A stretch of DNA of 38,124 nucleotides from Burkholderiaceae bacterium (GCA_018780645.1 JADMJJ010000089.1:1-38124); one strand, 5' to 3'; positions 1 to 11,142 are shown, counted from the first letter of the stretch. The notes: generated by a model not told the origin, from the sequence alone. Made by a program: numbers and translations.

Positions 1-248
1 GCGCGCGGCATCACGCTGAGCCTGAACTCGCAGCCGCTGCGCTTGATCAGTTCATCGACCATATCCTTGTCGATGCCGCTTTGCGTGGCCTTGGAATAGA
101 CCATGCCATGGTCATGGAAGGCCAGGCTGAACGGCCGCGAGCAGGCGGGCAACTCGGCGGCCACGGCGTGGCTGATGGCCGATAGGCAGGGCAGGGCGGC
201 GTGGCGAATCCAGCGCAACAGCCGCGTGGCAGGGAAGCGTGACTTCAT
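1..248 (-). CDS. Periplasmic solute-binding protein, N-terminal part (cut by left edge)
   Basis: Reading the minus strand from an ATG at 246-248 gives an open frame of 82 codons to the window edge. It begins MKSRFPATRLLRW, followed by a hydrophobic stretch and an AVAAELPA segment, which looks like an export signal. The mature start (FSLAFHDHGMVYSK, then GIDKDMVDELIKRSGC) has the pattern of family 3 extracellular solute-binding proteins (SBP_bac_3): a first strand, then a 'G-I-D-x-D-(M/L)-V-x-x-(L/I)' segment. These proteins bind amino acids or similar small solutes in the periplasm for ABC uptake, or act as sensor modules. It lies 38 bp downstream of cbbR on the same strand. I see no strong ribosome-binding site, so the exact start is uncertain, and the C-terminal lobe and substrate cannot be judged. 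Confidence 0.6.
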   Translation of the reverse strand, partial: MKSRFPATRLLRWIRHAALPCLSAISHAVAAELPACSRPFSLAFHDHGMVYSKATQSGIDKDMVDELIKRSGCEFRLSVMPR

Positions 249-286
249 CGTCGGGCTTGAAGTTGGGTGGATACGCCTGGCGGCAA

Positions 287-1231
287 TCACGGCAGAGGGC
301 CGCGGTTCAGCAGGCCTTTGTCATTCTGGAGCAGATACTGCTCGGCATGCTCAAGCATGAAGTAGCGAAAGGCCTCGGCAGCCGGTGACAGCAGCTTGCT
401 CTGCATGCGCACCAGGTTCCAGGTGCGCATCACCGGCGTCTGCTCCACGTCGAGCAGCTTGAGCACACCGGCGCGCAGCTCCAGCCCGAGCGTGTGCAGC
501 GACAGAAAGCTCATGCCCATGCCGGCGATCACCGCCTGCTTGATGGTCTCGTTGCTGGGCATCTCCATGGCGATGCGGGGGGCAAGCTGGTGCTCGCGCA
601 GGAAGTCGTCCATGAGCTTGCGCGTGCCTGAACCGGCCTCGCGGGCGATGAAGCGTTGGTTGGCCAGGGCCTCCAGCGGCACATGGTCCAGCGCCGACAG
701 TGGATGGCTTGGCGCCGCAATGAAGACCTGTGGATGGGCGGCAAAGGGCTCGGCACGGGTGGCCAGCTCCCTGGGCGGGCGGCCCATCACGGCCAGGTCC
801 ACGTCGCCGGACTGCAACAGGGAGACCAACTGCTCGCGGTTCTGGCAGACCGATAGCCTGACCTCGACGCCGGGGTGCTCGTCGTGGAAGCGCGCCAGCA
901 GATGGGGCACGAAGTACTTGGCCGTACTGACCAGCCCGACCGACAGCAGGCCGCTCTCCGCGCCCTTGAAACGGGCCATCGCGTCATCGGCCTCCTTCAG
1001 CGTGGCCAGCAGGCGCCGGGCATAGACCAGGAAGTACTCGCCGGCCGTGGTCAGCGAGACCTGGCGGCCCTGGCGCTCGAACAGCGGCAGGCCCAGCTGC
1101 GACTCCAGCTCCTTGACCTGCATCGTCACCGCCGGGGGCGACAGATGAAGGGCCTCGGCGGCACGGGCGAAGCTGAGGATCTTGGCGACCTCGCAGAACA
1201 CGCGCAGCTGACGGAAGGTGGCGTTGAGCAC
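287..1231 (-). CDS. cbbR: LysR-type regulator of the Calvin-cycle operon, CbbR
   Basis: A LysR-family activator of about 314 residues, divergent from cbbL, the usual arrangement for CbbR. The N-terminal winged helix-turn-helix is clear (FRQLRVFCEVAKILSFARAA, then LHLSPPAVTMQVKELE), followed by a substrate-binding-like effector domain with GLVSTAKYFVPHLLARF and AGMGMSFLSLHTLGLEL. In characterised autotrophs CbbR senses metabolites such as phosphoenolpyruvate, RuBP, ATP or NADPH and activates the cbb operon while repressing itself. The frame can be extended to a TTG at 1262-1264, but family proteins begin close to 'TFRQLRVF', so I chose the GTG at 1229-1231. A TTG start would place coding sequence across the palindromic operator. 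The right end of the gene abuts the two operator palindromes described separately. Confidence 0.93.
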   Translation of the reverse strand: MLNATFRQLRVFCEVAKILSFARAAEALHLSPPAVTMQVKELESQLGLPLFERQGRQVSLTTAGEYFLVYARRLLATLKEADDAMARFKGAESGLLSVGLVSTAKYFVPHLLARFHDEHPGVEVRLSVCQNREQLVSLLQSGDVDLAVMGRPPRELATRAEPFAAHPQVFIAAPSHPLSALDHVPLEALANQRFIAREAGSGTRKLMDDFLREHQLAPRIAMEMPSNETIKQAVIAGMGMSFLSLHTLGLELRAGVLKLLDVEQTPVMRTWNLVRMQSKLLSPAAEAFRYFMLEHAEQYLLQNDKGLLNRGPLP

Positions 1232-1238
1232 GTTTTGA

Positions 1239-2805
<1,567 letters not shown>

Positions 2806-2822
2806 GCCAGGAGCACAGCACC

Positions 2823-3257
2823 ATGATGAGCAATCCCACCGGCCGCATCACCCAGGGCCAGTTCAGCTTCCTGCCCGATCTGACCGATGACGAGATCCGC
2901 GCGCAGATCGACTACGGCCTGGCCAAGGGCTATGCCTGGAGCGTCGAGTACACCGATGACCCGCACCCGCGCAATACGTATTGGGAGATGTATGGCATGC
3001 CCATGTTTGATCTCCGCGATGCCGCCGGCGTGATGCTGGAGCTGAAGGGCTGCCGCGACGCCTTCCCTCGCCACTACATCCGCCTGATGGCCTTTGACTC
3101 CACACGAGGCATCGAGTCGATCGTGATGAGCTTCATCGTCAACCGCCCGCCCAGCGAGCCCGGCTTCATGTTGCAGCGCCAGGAGATCAATGGCCGCACG
3201 ATGCGCTACACGATTGCCGGCTATGCGGCGGCCAAGCCTGAAGGCGAGCGGTATTGA
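2823..3257 (+). CDS. cbbS: RuBisCO small subunit, red-type
   Basis: Small subunit of form I RuBisCO, 144 residues. It opens with [19 protein letters not shown], contains the conserved [18 protein letters not shown] core, and ends with a tail of about 35 residues ([16 protein letters not shown]) typical of red-type enzymes, where it forms extra beta structure lining the L8S8 central channel. A CAGGAG at 2809-2814 precedes two adjacent ATG codons (2823 and 2826), so the start is uncertain by one residue. It is separated from cbbX by one base, suggesting translational coupling. Confidence 0.97.
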   Translation: MMSNPTGRITQGQFSFLPDLTDDEIRAQIDYGLAKGYAWSVEYTDDPHPRNTYWEMYGMPMFDLRDAAGVMLELKGCRDAFPRHYIRLMAFDSTRGIESIVMSFIVNRPPSEPGFMLQRQEINGRTMRYTIAGYAAAKPEGERY

Positions 3258-3258
3258 G

Positions 3259-4200
3259 ATGAGCACGCCGCTGTACGCCATCCCGGGCAGCGTAGCAGCC
3301 CCAGCCGCACCGGTGGCTGCAGAGGCTCCGCGCACCGTCGCCGAGGTGCTGGCGCAGAGCCAGGTCGAGGCGGTGCTGGCCGAGCTCGATGCCGAGCTGG
3401 TGGGGCTGGCCCCGGTCAAGCAGCGCATCCGCGACATCGCCGCCTTGCTCGTCATCGATCGCCTGCGGGCCGCCCATGGTCTGGCGGCCAGCAGCCCGTC
3501 GCTGCATATGTGCTTCACCGGCAACCCGGGCACCGGCAAGACCACGGTGGCGCTGCGCATGGCCGAGATCCTGCATCGGCTGGGCTATGTGCGCAAAGGC
3601 CATCTGGTGGCCGTCACGCGCGACGACCTGGTCGGCCAGTACATCGGCCACACCGCACCCAAGACCAAGGAGGTGCTCAAGAAGGCGATGGGCGGCGTGC
3701 TCTTCATCGACGAGGCCTACTACCTCTACCGGCCCGAGAACGAGCGCGACTATGGCCAGGAGGCGATCGAGATCCTGCTGCAGGTGATGGAGAACCAGCG
3801 CGACGATCTGGTCGTGATACTGGCTGGCTACGCGGATCGGATGAACACCTTCTTCCAGTCCAACCCGGGATTGAGCTCGCGCATCGCGCACCACATCGAA
3901 TTCCCGGACTACGGCGGGGATGAGCTGCTGCAGATCGCCGACAAGATGCTGGCCGCCAGCCACTACCGCTTCGGCCCAGGCGCCCGCGAGGCCTTCGAGA
4001 ACTATCTGGGCAGGCGCCTGCAGCAACCGCATTTCGCCAACGCGCGCAGCGTGCGCAATGCGCTGGAACGTGCCCGCCTGCGCCAGGCCAGCCGGCTCTA
4101 CCTTGACCGCGAGCGCGTGCTCGACGCGGTGGCCCTGTCCACGCTGGAGCCGGCCGACATCCTGGCCAGCCGAGTGTTCACCAAGGAGCTGCTGCCATGA
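3259..4200 (+). CDS. cbbX: Red-type RuBisCO activase CbbX
   Basis: AAA+ ATPase of 313 residues that remodels inhibited red-type RuBisCO by pulling on the large-subunit C-terminus. Walker A is GNPGTGKT at about residues 88-95, Walker B is [12 protein letters not shown] at about 145-156, and a small helical C-terminal domain carries [16 protein letters not shown]. Family knowledge: CbbX is activated by RuBP and acts only on red-type enzyme, matching the cbbLS here. I place the start at the ATG at 3259, one base after the cbbS stop; the frame stays open upstream through cbbS, but that extension does not resemble the family. The end overlaps cbbY by ATGA. Confidence 0.96.
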   Translation: MSTPLYAIPGSVAAPAAPVAAEAPRTVAEVLAQSQVEAVLAELDAELVGLAPVKQRIRDIAALLVIDRLRAAHGLAASSPSLHMCFTGNPGTGKTTVALRMAEILHRLGYVRKGHLVAVTRDDLVGQYIGHTAPKTKEVLKKAMGGVLFIDEAYYLYRPENERDYGQEAIEILLQVMENQRDDLVVILAGYADRMNTFFQSNPGLSSRIAHHIEFPDYGGDELLQIADKMLAASHYRFGPGAREAFENYLGRRLQQPHFANARSVRNALERARLRQASRLYLDRERVLDAVALSTLEPADILASRVFTKELLP

Positions 4201-4931
4201 GACTTTCCGCCTTGATCTTCGATGTCGATGGCACGCTGGCCGATACCGAGGAGCTGCATCGCCAGGCCTTCAACGAGGCCTTTGCCGAAGAGGGACTGGG
4301 CTGGGACTGGGACCGGGCGCTGTACACCGAGCTGCTGCAGATCTCGGGCGGCAGGGAGCGCATCCGCGCTTTCCGGCAGCGCATGCAGCCGGACCTGCGC
4401 GCCCTTGATGCACTGGCGCTGGACGCGACGATAGACCGCCTGCACGAGCTCAAGACCGCCGCCTACGAGCGGCGGGTGGCGGCCGGCGCGCTGCAGCTGC
4501 GCCCTGGCGTGCAGGCCCTGATCGAGGCCGCACCGGCCGCCGGCCTGCGGCTGGCCATCGCCACCACCACCTCGCCGGTCAATATCGGCGCCTTGCTGCG
4601 CCGCACGCTGGGGCCGGACTGGTCGTACCGATTCGCGGTCGTCGAGGACGCCTCGACCGCCCCGCTGAAGAAGCCGCACCCGCAGGTCTATCGCCAGACA
4701 CTGGCCCGGCTGGGCATGGACGCCCGCGCCTGTCTGGCGTTCGAGGACTCGGGCAACGGCCTGGCCGCCGCCAGAGGGGCAGGCCTTGCCACGGTCATCA
4801 CACCCACCGCCTTTACGGCCCACCACGACTTCGCCTCCGCCCTGCGGGTATGCGAGTCGCTGCAGGGCCTGACGCCAGAGCGCCTGCGCGAATGGCATGC
4901 CGAATCCCTGACTTGCCTGGAATCACCATGA
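4197..4931 (+). CDS. cbbY: HAD-family sugar bisphosphate phosphatase CbbY
   Basis: Haloacid dehalogenase superfamily phosphatase, 244 residues. The catalytic motif [22 protein letters not shown] sits at residues 8-29, with both essential aspartates; motif II is IATTT near residue 120, the lysine region is LKKPHPQVY, and the acidic motif is [12 protein letters not shown]. CbbY proteins studied in Rhodobacter and plants remove xylulose-1,5-bisphosphate, a misfire product that inhibits RuBisCO, which fits its place right after the activase. It overlaps cbbX and cbbF by ATGA at both ends, so translation is likely coupled. Confidence 0.92.
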   Translation: MRLSALIFDVDGTLADTEELHRQAFNEAFAEEGLGWDWDRALYTELLQISGGRERIRAFRQRMQPDLRALDALALDATIDRLHELKTAAYERRVAAGALQLRPGVQALIEAAPAAGLRLAIATTTSPVNIGALLRRTLGPDWSYRFAVVEDASTAPLKKPHPQVYRQTLARLGMDARACLAFEDSGNGLAAARGAGLATVITPTAFTAHHDFASALRVCESLQGLTPERLREWHAESLTCLESP

Positions 4932-6019
4932 TCGAACACAAGCCCGACATCCCGCGCTGGACCCTGACCCGCTACCTGATCGAGCAGCGCCGCCGCTTCC
5001 CCGGCGCCAGCGGCGACCTGAACGCCTTGATACTCGACATCGCCCTGGCCTGCAAGGCCATCGCCCGCATCGTCGCGCGCGGCGCGCTGGCCGAGGGCGG
5101 CCCGGCGGCAGGCGACACCAACGTTCAGGGCGAGGAGCAGAAGCCGCTGGATGTACTGTCCAACCAGCTGTTCCTGCGAATGAACGAGTGGAGCGGCCAT
5201 CTGGCCGGCCTGGCCTCCGAGGAAATGGAGCTGCCGCAGCCTATTCCCGAGGCCTATCCCCGCGGCAAGTACCTGCTGGTGTTCGACCCGCTCGATGGCT
5301 CCTCAAATATCGACGTCAATGTGGCGGTGGGCAGCATCTTCTCGATCCTGCGCGCGCCGGCCGAGCTGATCGCGGGCGAGCACGAGCTCTGTGAGGCCGA
5401 CTTCCTGCAGCCCGGCGCGGCCCAGGTGGCGGCCGGCTATGCCATCTACGGCCCGGCCACCATGCTGGTGCTGACGGTGGGCGAGGGCACGGTGGGCTTC
5501 ACGCTGGACCCCGAGCTGGGCGAGTTCCTGCTCACCCATCCGGCACTGCGGGTGCCCGAGCAGACGCGCGAGTTCGCCATCAACAGCTCCAACAGCCGCT
5601 TCTGGGAGCCGCCCGTCAAGCGCTATGTGGACGAATGCCTGGCCGGCAAGGTAGGCGCCCGCGGCAAGGACTTCAATATGCGCTGGATCGCGTCGATGGT
5701 GGCCGAGGCGCACCGCATCCTGATGCGCGGCGGCGTGTTCCTCTACCCGCGCGACAGCAAGGACATCAGCAAGCCCGGCCGCCTGCGCCTGCTCTACGAG
5801 GCCAACCCCATCGCCCTGCTGATGGAGCAGGCCGGCGGCCGCGCCAGCACCGGCCGCCAGCCGATGCTGGGCGTCGTGCCGAGCAGCCTGCACCAGCGCA
5901 TTCCGCTGGTCTTCGGCTCGCGCGATGAGGTCGAGCGCATCGAGCGCTACCACCACGAGCCCGCCCCCGATATTGCACCGGCGCCGCTGTTCGCGCCCCG
6001 CAGCCTGTTCAGAGACTAG
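4928..6019 (+). CDS. cbbF: Fructose-1,6-bisphosphatase class I
   Basis: Fructose-1,6-bisphosphatase (with likely sedoheptulose-bisphosphatase activity in autotrophs), 363 residues, acting in RuBP regeneration. The metal-binding and active-site motif [20 protein letters not shown] is complete, preceded by [18 protein letters not shown]. The C-terminal third has [15 protein letters not shown], the class I signature. I chose the ATG at 4928, which overlaps the cbbY stop as ATGA; an upstream in-frame start would lie deep inside cbbY. The N-terminus [20 protein letters not shown] matches family starts. The gene is followed by a 10-bp gap to cbbP. Confidence 0.95.
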   Translation: MIEHKPDIPRWTLTRYLIEQRRRFPGASGDLNALILDIALACKAIARIVARGALAEGGPAAGDTNVQGEEQKPLDVLSNQLFLRMNEWSGHLAGLASEEMELPQPIPEAYPRGKYLLVFDPLDGSSNIDVNVAVGSIFSILRAPAELIAGEHELCEADFLQPGAAQVAAGYAIYGPATMLVLTVGEGTVGFTLDPELGEFLLTHPALRVPEQTREFAINSSNSRFWEPPVKRYVDECLAGKVGARGKDFNMRWIASMVAEAHRILMRGGVFLYPRDSKDISKPGRLRLLYEANPIALLMEQAGGRASTGRQPMLGVVPSSLHQRIPLVFGSRDEVERIERYHHEPAPDIAPAPLFAPRSLFRD

Positions 6020-6029
6020 AGAGCCCGCC

Positions 6030-6911
6030 ATGTCAGAACGCCACCCCATCATCGCCATCACCGGCAGCTCCGGTGCCGGCACCTCGTCGGTGACCCGCAC
6101 CTTCGAGAACATCTTCCGCCGCGAGAACGTCAAGGCCGCCGTCATCGAGGGTGACAGCTTCCATCGCTACGACCGCAAGGAAATGCGCGCCCGCCAGGCC
6201 GAGGCCGAGGCCTCCGGCAACGAGCACTTCAGCCACTTCGGGCCGGAAAACAATCTCTTCCCCGAACTGGAGAACCTGTTCCGCAGCTACAGCGAATGCG
6301 GCTCGGGCCGGCGCCGGCGCTATCTGCACGATCCGGTCGAGGCCGCGCCCTATGCCCAGGAGCCCGGCACCTTCACCGCCTGGGAAGACCTCAAGCCCGA
6401 CACCGACATGCTGTTCTACGAGGGCCTGCACGGCGCCGTGGTGACCGAGCAGGTGGACATCGCCCGCTACCCGGACCTGCTGATCGGCGTGGTGCCGGTG
6501 ATCAATCTGGAATGGATACAGAAGCTCTGGCGCGACAAGAACGTGCGCGGCTACTCGGCCGAGGCGGTGACCGACACCATCCTGCGCCGCATGCCCGACT
6601 ATGTGCATTACATCTGCCCGCAGTTCGCCCATACCCATGTGAACTTCCAGCGCGTGCCGATGGTGGACACCTCCAACCCCTTCATCTCGCGCGACATTCC
6701 GTCGCCCGACGAGAGCATGGTGGTGATCCGCTTCGCCCAGCCCAAGGGCATCGACTTCCAGTACCTGCTGAGCATGATCCACGACTCCTTCATGTCGCGC
6801 GCCAACACCATCGTGGTGCCCGGCGGCAAGATGGAACTGGCCATGCAGCTGATCTTCACGCCCTTCATCTGGCGCATGATGGAGCGGCGTCAGCGCGCGC
6901 TCTCACTCTGA
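6030..6911 (+). CDS. cbbP: Phosphoribulokinase
   Basis: Proteobacterial (class I) phosphoribulokinase, 293 residues, which makes RuBP from ribulose 5-phosphate and ATP. The P-loop GSSGAGTSSV lies at about residues 12-21, followed by EGDSFHRYDR with the catalytic region, and LFYEGLHGAVVTEQVDIARY carrying the Walker B-like acidic residue. Length and the C-terminal FTPFIWRMMERRQR match octameric bacterial enzymes regulated by NADH and AMP. The start at 6030 follows AGAGAG and lies 10 bp after cbbF. Confidence 0.96.
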   Translation: MSERHPIIAITGSSGAGTSSVTRTFENIFRRENVKAAVIEGDSFHRYDRKEMRARQAEAEASGNEHFSHFGPENNLFPELENLFRSYSECGSGRRRRYLHDPVEAAPYAQEPGTFTAWEDLKPDTDMLFYEGLHGAVVTEQVDIARYPDLLIGVVPVINLEWIQKLWRDKNVRGYSAEAVTDTILRRMPDYVHYICPQFAHTHVNFQRVPMVDTSNPFISRDIPSPDESMVVIRFAQPKGIDFQYLLSMIHDSFMSRANTIVVPGGKMELAMQLIFTPFIWRMMERRQRALSL

Positions 6912-6926
6912 TACGGGAGCACGCAC

Positions 6927-8957
6927 ATGACGACCACGACGATTCAGAAGACGCAAGCCAACGCCCTGCGCGCGCTGGCCATGGACGCGGTGCAGGCCGC
7001 CAACTCCGGCCACCCCGGCGCACCGATGGGCATGGCCGAGATGGCCGTCGCGCTGTGGGGCGGGGCGCTGCGCCACAACCCGGCCGACCCGCAATGGCCG
7101 GACCGCGACCGCTTCGTGCTGTCCAACGGCCACGCCTCGATGCTGCTTTACGCCCTGCTGCACCTGAGCGGCTACGACCTGCCCATCGAGGAGTTGAAGG
7201 CCTTCCGCCAGCTGCACAGCAAGACGCCCGGTCACCCCGAGCATGGCCTGACCCCCGGCGTCGAAACGACCACCGGCCCGCTGGGCCAGGGGCTGGCCAA
7301 TGCGGTGGGGTTCGCCCTGGCCGAGCGGCTGCTGGCCGAGCAGTTCAATCGGCCGGGACATGCCGTCGTCGACCACCACAGCTATGTCTTCCTCGGCGAT
7401 GGTTGCCTGATGGAGGGCATCAGCCACGAGGCCTGTTCGCTGGCCGGCACCCTCAAGCTGGGCAAGCTGATCGCGCTCTACGACGCCAATGGCATCTCCA
7501 TCGACGGCAAGATCGAAGGCTGGTTCGCCGACGACACGGCCGCCCGCTTCGAGGCCTACGGCTGGCAGGTGCTGGGGCCGCTGGACGGGCACGATGTCGA
7601 GGCGGTGGCGCAGGCACTGGCCCGTGCGAGGGCCAGTGCGGAGCGGCCCACGTTGATCATCTGCCGCACCACCATTGGCGCGGGCTCGCCGGGCCGCGCC
7701 GGCACGGCCAAGGCCCATGGCGAGCCGCTGGGCGCGGCCGAGATCGCCGCCACCCGCGCCGCTATCGGCTGGCCCCATGGACCGTTCGAGATTCCCGAAG
7801 GTGTGCGCCAGGCCTGGGATGCGCGCGAGCGCGGCGCGGCCCTGCAGCGCGACTGGCAGCAGCGCTTCGCCGCCTACCGCGACGCCCACCCGCAGCTGGC
7901 GGCCGAGTTCGAGCGGCGGGTGATCAGGCGCGAGCTGCCGCCCGGCTTCGAGATGCTGGCCTTCAAGACCCTGGCCGCCACCGCGCAGCGGCAGGAGGCC
8001 GTTGCCACGCGCAAGGCCTCGCAGCAGCTGCTGGCCGCGCTGGCACCGCAGATGCCCGAGCTGCTGGGCGGCAGTGCCGACCTGACCGGCTCCAACCTGA
8101 CCGATTTCCCGGGCTGTGGCAGCGTCATGCCGGATGACTTCGCAGGCCGCCATCTCAGCTATGGCGTGCGCGAGTTCGGCATGGCCGCCTTGATGAACGG
8201 CATGGCCCTGCACGGCGGGCTGATTCCCTACGGTGGCACCTTCCTGACCTTCAGCGACTACAGCCGCAATGCGATCCGCATGGCGGCGCTGATGAAGCAG
8301 CAGGTGATCCATGTGTTCACCCATGATTCGATAGGCCTGGGCGAGGACGGCCCCACGCACCAGCCGGTCGAGCATGCCGAAAGCCTGCGCCTGATCCCGG
8401 GCCTGGACGTCTGGCGCCCCGGCGACGCCACCGAGACCGCCGCCGCCTGGATCGCCGCGCTGCAGCAGCGCAAGTGCCCCAGCGCCCTGCTGCTGACCCG
8501 CCAAGCCCTGCCGGCGCAGTCGCGCACGCCGGAGCAGGTGGTGGCCATCGCCCGCGGTGGCTATGTGCTGTCGGACCGGCCGCAGCCCCGCGCCGTGCTG
8601 ATCGCCAGCGGCTCGGAGCTGCAGCTGGCCATGGCCGCGCAGCGCCTGCTGGACGAGCAGGGCCTGCCGGTGCGCGTGGTCTCGCTGCCATCGAGCTCGC
8701 TGTTCGACCGCCAGGAGCGGGCTTACCGAGAGGCGGTGCTAGGGCCGACGGCCGTGCCGCGCATCGGTGTCGAGGCCGGCAGCACCCGGGGCTGGGGGCA
8801 CTACGGCTGCGTGGCGGCGCTGGGGCTGGACCGCTTCGGCGAGTCCGCACCGGCCGGCGCGCTGTTCGAGCTGTTCGGCTTCAGTGCCGCGAAGCTGGTG
8901 GCGCTGGTGCGCCGGACCCTGGCCCAGGAGGAGGCGGTATGCACGACTACCAGCTGA
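6927..8957 (+). CDS. cbbT: Transketolase
   Basis: Thiamine-diphosphate-dependent transketolase, 676 residues, for the carbon rearrangements that regenerate ribulose 5-phosphate. The N-terminal domain has NSGHPGAPMGMAEMAVALWG and the ThDP-binding motif GDGCLMEGISHEACSLAG ending in ALYDANGISIDG. The middle domain carries REFGMAALMNGMALHGG with the catalytic glutamate, and THDSIGLGEDGPTHQPVEH. The C-terminal domain is complete. A GGGAG precedes the ATG. The final codons overlap cbbZ by 19 bp in another frame. Confidence 0.96.
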   Translation: MTTTTIQKTQANALRALAMDAVQAANSGHPGAPMGMAEMAVALWGGALRHNPADPQWPDRDRFVLSNGHASMLLYALLHLSGYDLPIEELKAFRQLHSKTPGHPEHGLTPGVETTTGPLGQGLANAVGFALAERLLAEQFNRPGHAVVDHHSYVFLGDGCLMEGISHEACSLAGTLKLGKLIALYDANGISIDGKIEGWFADDTAARFEAYGWQVLGPLDGHDVEAVAQALARARASAERPTLIICRTTIGAGSPGRAGTAKAHGEPLGAAEIAATRAAIGWPHGPFEIPEGVRQAWDARERGAALQRDWQQRFAAYRDAHPQLAAEFERRVIRRELPPGFEMLAFKTLAATAQRQEAVATRKASQQLLAALAPQMPELLGGSADLTGSNLTDFPGCGSVMPDDFAGRHLSYGVREFGMAALMNGMALHGGLIPYGGTFLTFSDYSRNAIRMAALMKQQVIHVFTHDSIGLGEDGPTHQPVEHAESLRLIPGLDVWRPGDATETAAAWIAALQQRKCPSALLLTRQALPAQSRTPEQVVAIARGGYVLSDRPQPRAVLIASGSELQLAMAAQRLLDEQGLPVRVVSLPSSSLFDRQERAYREAVLGPTAVPRIGVEAGSTRGWGHYGCVAALGLDRFGESAPAGALFELFGFSAAKLVALVRRTLAQEEAVCTTTS

Positions 8958-9631
8958 TCAGCTTCGACCTGGACGGCACCCTGGTCGACACGGCCGGCGA
9001 GATCGCCGAGGCGGTGAACCGGGCCCTGGAGGAGCATGGCCTGGCGCGGCGCCCGACGGCCGAGATCACCTTGCTGATAGGCGCCGGCACGCGCGAGCTG
9101 ATGCTCAAGCTGCTGGCCCGCATCTTCCACGAGAACCCCTCGCTCAGCGAGCGCCTGGACATCGATGCGTTGCTGACCAGCCTGGACCGCCACTACGCCC
9201 TCACCAGCGGCAGCGCGGCCGTGGTCTACGAGGGCGCTCGGGAGGCGCTGGCCCGCCTGCGTGCGGCCGGCATCAAGACGGCCTGCGTGACCAACAAGGA
9301 GCTGCGGCATGCCCGGCGCGTGCTGCAGGCGACCCGGCTGGAGCCTCTGTTCGACCTGCTGATCGGCGGCGACAGCCTGGCGCAGAAGAAGCCTCACGCC
9401 AGCGTGCTGCGTCATGTGGCCCAGGAGCTGGGTGTATGCACGACCCGCAGCGCCCATGTCGGGGACTCGCGCACCGATATCGACGCCGCCCGCAATGCCG
9501 GGCTGGCCGCCTGGGCCGTGCCCTATGGCTACAACGCCGGCGAGCCGATTGCCAGCGCGCGGCCACAACGCATTTTCGCCAGCCTCAGCGAGCTTGCCGC
9601 TCATGTGCTGGCGCCGCCATCCACCCATTGA
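8939..9631 (+). CDS. cbbZ: Phosphoglycolate phosphatase (HAD family)
   Basis: HAD-superfamily phosphatase of 230 residues that hydrolyses 2-phosphoglycolate, the product of RuBisCO oxygenation. Motif I is FDLDGTLVDTAGEIAEAVN at residues 9-27, motif II is CVTNKE, the lysine is in AQKKPHASVLRHVA, and motif III is HVGDSRTDIDAARNAG. The ATG at 8939 lies within the cbbT C-terminus; the frame is open further upstream but only this start gives the family N-terminus. It ends 12 bp before cbbA. Confidence 0.92.
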   Translation: MHDYQLISFDLDGTLVDTAGEIAEAVNRALEEHGLARRPTAEITLLIGAGTRELMLKLLARIFHENPSLSERLDIDALLTSLDRHYALTSGSAAVVYEGAREALARLRAAGIKTACVTNKELRHARRVLQATRLEPLFDLLIGGDSLAQKKPHASVLRHVAQELGVCTTRSAHVGDSRTDIDAARNAGLAAWAVPYGYNAGEPIASARPQRIFASLSELAAHVLAPPSTH

Positions 9632-9643
9632 AAGGAGGCCGAC

Positions 9644-10681
9644 ATGGCCCTGGTATCGCTGAGACAAGTGCTGGACCACGCCGCCGAGCAGGGCTATGGC
9701 GTGCCGGCCTTCAACGTCAACAATATGGAGCAGGTGCAGGCCATCATGGAGGCCGCCGAGGCGACCCGGTCGCCGGTGATACTTCAGGCGTCGGCGGGGG
9801 CGCGCAAGTACGCCGGCGAGGCCTATCTGCGGCATCTGGTGCTGGCCGCCGTCGAGGCCCACCCGGACATTCCGGTGGTGCTGCACCAGGACCATGGCGC
9901 CTCGGTGGCGGTGTGCGTGCAGGCCATACGCTCGGGCTTCACCAGCGTGATGATGGACGGTTCGCTGCGCGAGGATGCCAAGACGCCGGCCAGCTACGAG
10001 TACAACGTCGAGGTGACGCGGCGTGCGTGCGCGCTGGCCCACGCGGTGGGTGTGTCGGTGGAGGGCGAGCTGGGCTGTCTCGGTTCGCTGGAGAGCGGCG
10101 AGGCAGGGGAGGAGGATGGCGTCGGCGCGGCAGGCAAGCTCAGCCACGAGCAGCTGCTGACCGATCCGGCCCAGGCCCGCGAATTTGTGGCCGCCACCGG
10201 CGTCGATGCGCTGGCCATCGCAATCGGCACCAGCCATGGTGCCTACAAGTTCAGTCGTGCGCCCACCGGCGACATCCTGGCCATGGCCCGCATCGCAGAG
10301 ATTCACGCGGCCGTGCCTGACACCCATCTGGTCATGCACGGATCGTCCAGCGTGCCGCAGGAGTGGCTGGCCATCATCCGGCAGTTCGGCGGCGAGATCC
10401 GCGAGACCTTCGGCGTGCCGGTGGAGGAGATCCAGCGCGGCATCAGGAGCGGCGTGCGCAAAGTCAATATCGACACCGACATCCGGCTGGTGATGTTCGG
10501 TGCGATGCGCCGGCTGATGAGTGAGCAGCCGGCCGAGTTCGACCCGCGCAAGGCCTTTGCCGCCGCCCGCCTGGCGGCCAGGGAGCTGTGCGTGCAGCGC
10601 TTCGAGGCTTTTGGCTGCGCCGGCCAGGCGCCCAGGATCAGGCCCTTGCCGCTGGAGGCGATGCTGCCTCGCTATCGCTGA
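9644..10681 (+). CDS. cbbA: Fructose-bisphosphate aldolase class II
   Basis: Zinc-dependent aldolase of 345 residues that joins glyceraldehyde-3-phosphate and dihydroxyacetone phosphate (or erythrose-4-phosphate) in the cycle. Seen: [16 protein letters not shown] near the start, the metal-site [14 protein letters not shown] near residue 85, the glutamate region [35 protein letters not shown] and [16 protein letters not shown] strong AAAGGAGG precedes the ATG. It is the last cbb gene: no cbbE (epimerase), cbbG (GAPDH) or cbbK (phosphoglycerate kinase) follows, unlike the longer Cupriavidus operon. Confidence 0.95.
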   Translation: MALVSLRQVLDHAAEQGYGVPAFNVNNMEQVQAIMEAAEATRSPVILQASAGARKYAGEAYLRHLVLAAVEAHPDIPVVLHQDHGASVAVCVQAIRSGFTSVMMDGSLREDAKTPASYEYNVEVTRRACALAHAVGVSVEGELGCLGSLESGEAGEEDGVGAAGKLSHEQLLTDPAQAREFVAATGVDALAIAIGTSHGAYKFSRAPTGDILAMARIAEIHAAVPDTHLVMHGSSSVPQEWLAIIRQFGGEIRETFGVPVEEIQRGIRSGVRKVNIDTDIRLVMFGAMRRLMSEQPAEFDPRKAFAAARLAARELCVQRFEAFGCAGQAPRIRPLPLEAMLPRYR

Positions 10682-10740
10682 CGGGGGTTGATGGCCGCTG
10701 GCGGACGTCGGTAATTCTCCTGAGTCGGCTCGGTCGGAAC

Positions 10741-10765
10741 TGAAATATCATTCAGTGCGAATAAA
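10741..10765 (+). promoter_or_regulatory. ArsR/SmtB-like operator candidate upstream of the first cytochrome c
   Basis: TGAA-ATATCA-TTCA at 10741-10754 has the TGAA-N6-TTCA core seen in SmtB and CzrA operators. It overlaps a 21-base element at 10745-10765 (ATATCATTCA then GTGCGAATAAA) that recurs with 17 of 21 identities at 11514-11534, in front of the ArsR gene. Overlap with the AT-rich AATAAA suggests binding across the promoter -10 region. Confidence 0.5.
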
Positions 10766-10797
10766 CGGATGCAACCCCCACTGTTCTGGAGCAAGAC

Positions 10798-11115
10798 ATG
10801 ATGTTGAAGTCCTTTGTGACGCTGTCGGCCCTGGCCGCCCTCGGCGCCAGCGTGCCCGCGCAGGCGAATCTGGCCCTGGCACAGAAGAACGCCTGCATGG
10901 CCTGCCATGCGGTGGACAAGAAGCTGGTCGGCCCGGCCTATGCCGACGTGGCCAAGAAGTATGCGGGGCAGGCCGATGCCGTGGCCAAGCTCAGCGACAG
11001 CATCAAGAAGGGCGGTTCCGGCAAGTGGGGGCCGGTGCCGATGCCGGCGCAGGCGGCGCTGAGCGACGCCGATGCCGCAACACTGGCCGGCTGGGTTTTG
11101 GCGGGTGCCAAATAA
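10798..11115 (+). CDS. Small class I cytochrome c (c551/c552 type)
   Basis: A 105-residue exported cytochrome. Residues 1-23 form a signal peptide ending AQA, followed by one haem site CMACH at 33-37. A methionine in WGPVPMPAQ (Met82) is placed as the distal ligand, the pattern of cytochromes c-551/c-552. Such proteins shuttle electrons in the periplasm, for example to terminal oxidases or from sulfur-oxidising enzymes. A TGGAG at 10787-10791 precedes two adjacent ATGs (10798 and 10801). It is probably transcribed with the second cytochrome, and the upstream operator-like motif shared with the ArsR gene suggests control by that regulator. It lies 116 bp downstream of cbbA, so read-through from cbb is possible. 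Confidence 0.9.
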   Translation: MMLKSFVTLSALAALGASVPAQANLALAQKNACMACHAVDKKLVGPAYADVAKKYAGQADAVAKLSDSIKKGGSGKWGPVPMPAQAALSDADAATLAGWVLAGAK

Positions 11116-11120
11116 GCTGT

Positions 11121-11142
11121 GTCCGACGTAATATCGTCGGAC
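11121..11142 (+). other. Intercistronic hairpin between the two cytochrome genes
   Basis: Perfect 8-bp arms GTCCGACG (11121-11128) and CGTCGGAC (11135-11142) flank an AT-only hexaloop TAATAT. It starts 6 bp after the first cytochrome stop and is followed by no T-run, so it reads more like an mRNA processing or stability hairpin than an intrinsic terminator. The next gene has its own ribosome-binding site (TAGGAGAG) further downstream. Confidence 0.6.

Noticed and set aside
3190-3258. Upstream extension of cbbX into cbbS
   Set aside because: The extra 23 residues do not look like CbbX N-termini, and the ATG at 3259 is ideally placed one base after the cbbS stop.
6296-8137. 613-codon open frame overlapping cbbP and cbbT in another plus-strand frame
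   Set aside because: Arg/Ala/Gly-rich low-information sequence, while both overlapped genes have complete catalytic motifs in their own frames.
8801-10339. 512-codon frame opposite cbbZ and cbbA
   Set aside because: Both sense genes have full motif sets; the antisense product has no recognisable domain.
10683-10780. GGGGGTTG and CAACCCCC as a long terminator after cbbA
   Set aside because: The arms are about 80 bases apart with no T-run, and the interval holds the cytochrome control motif.
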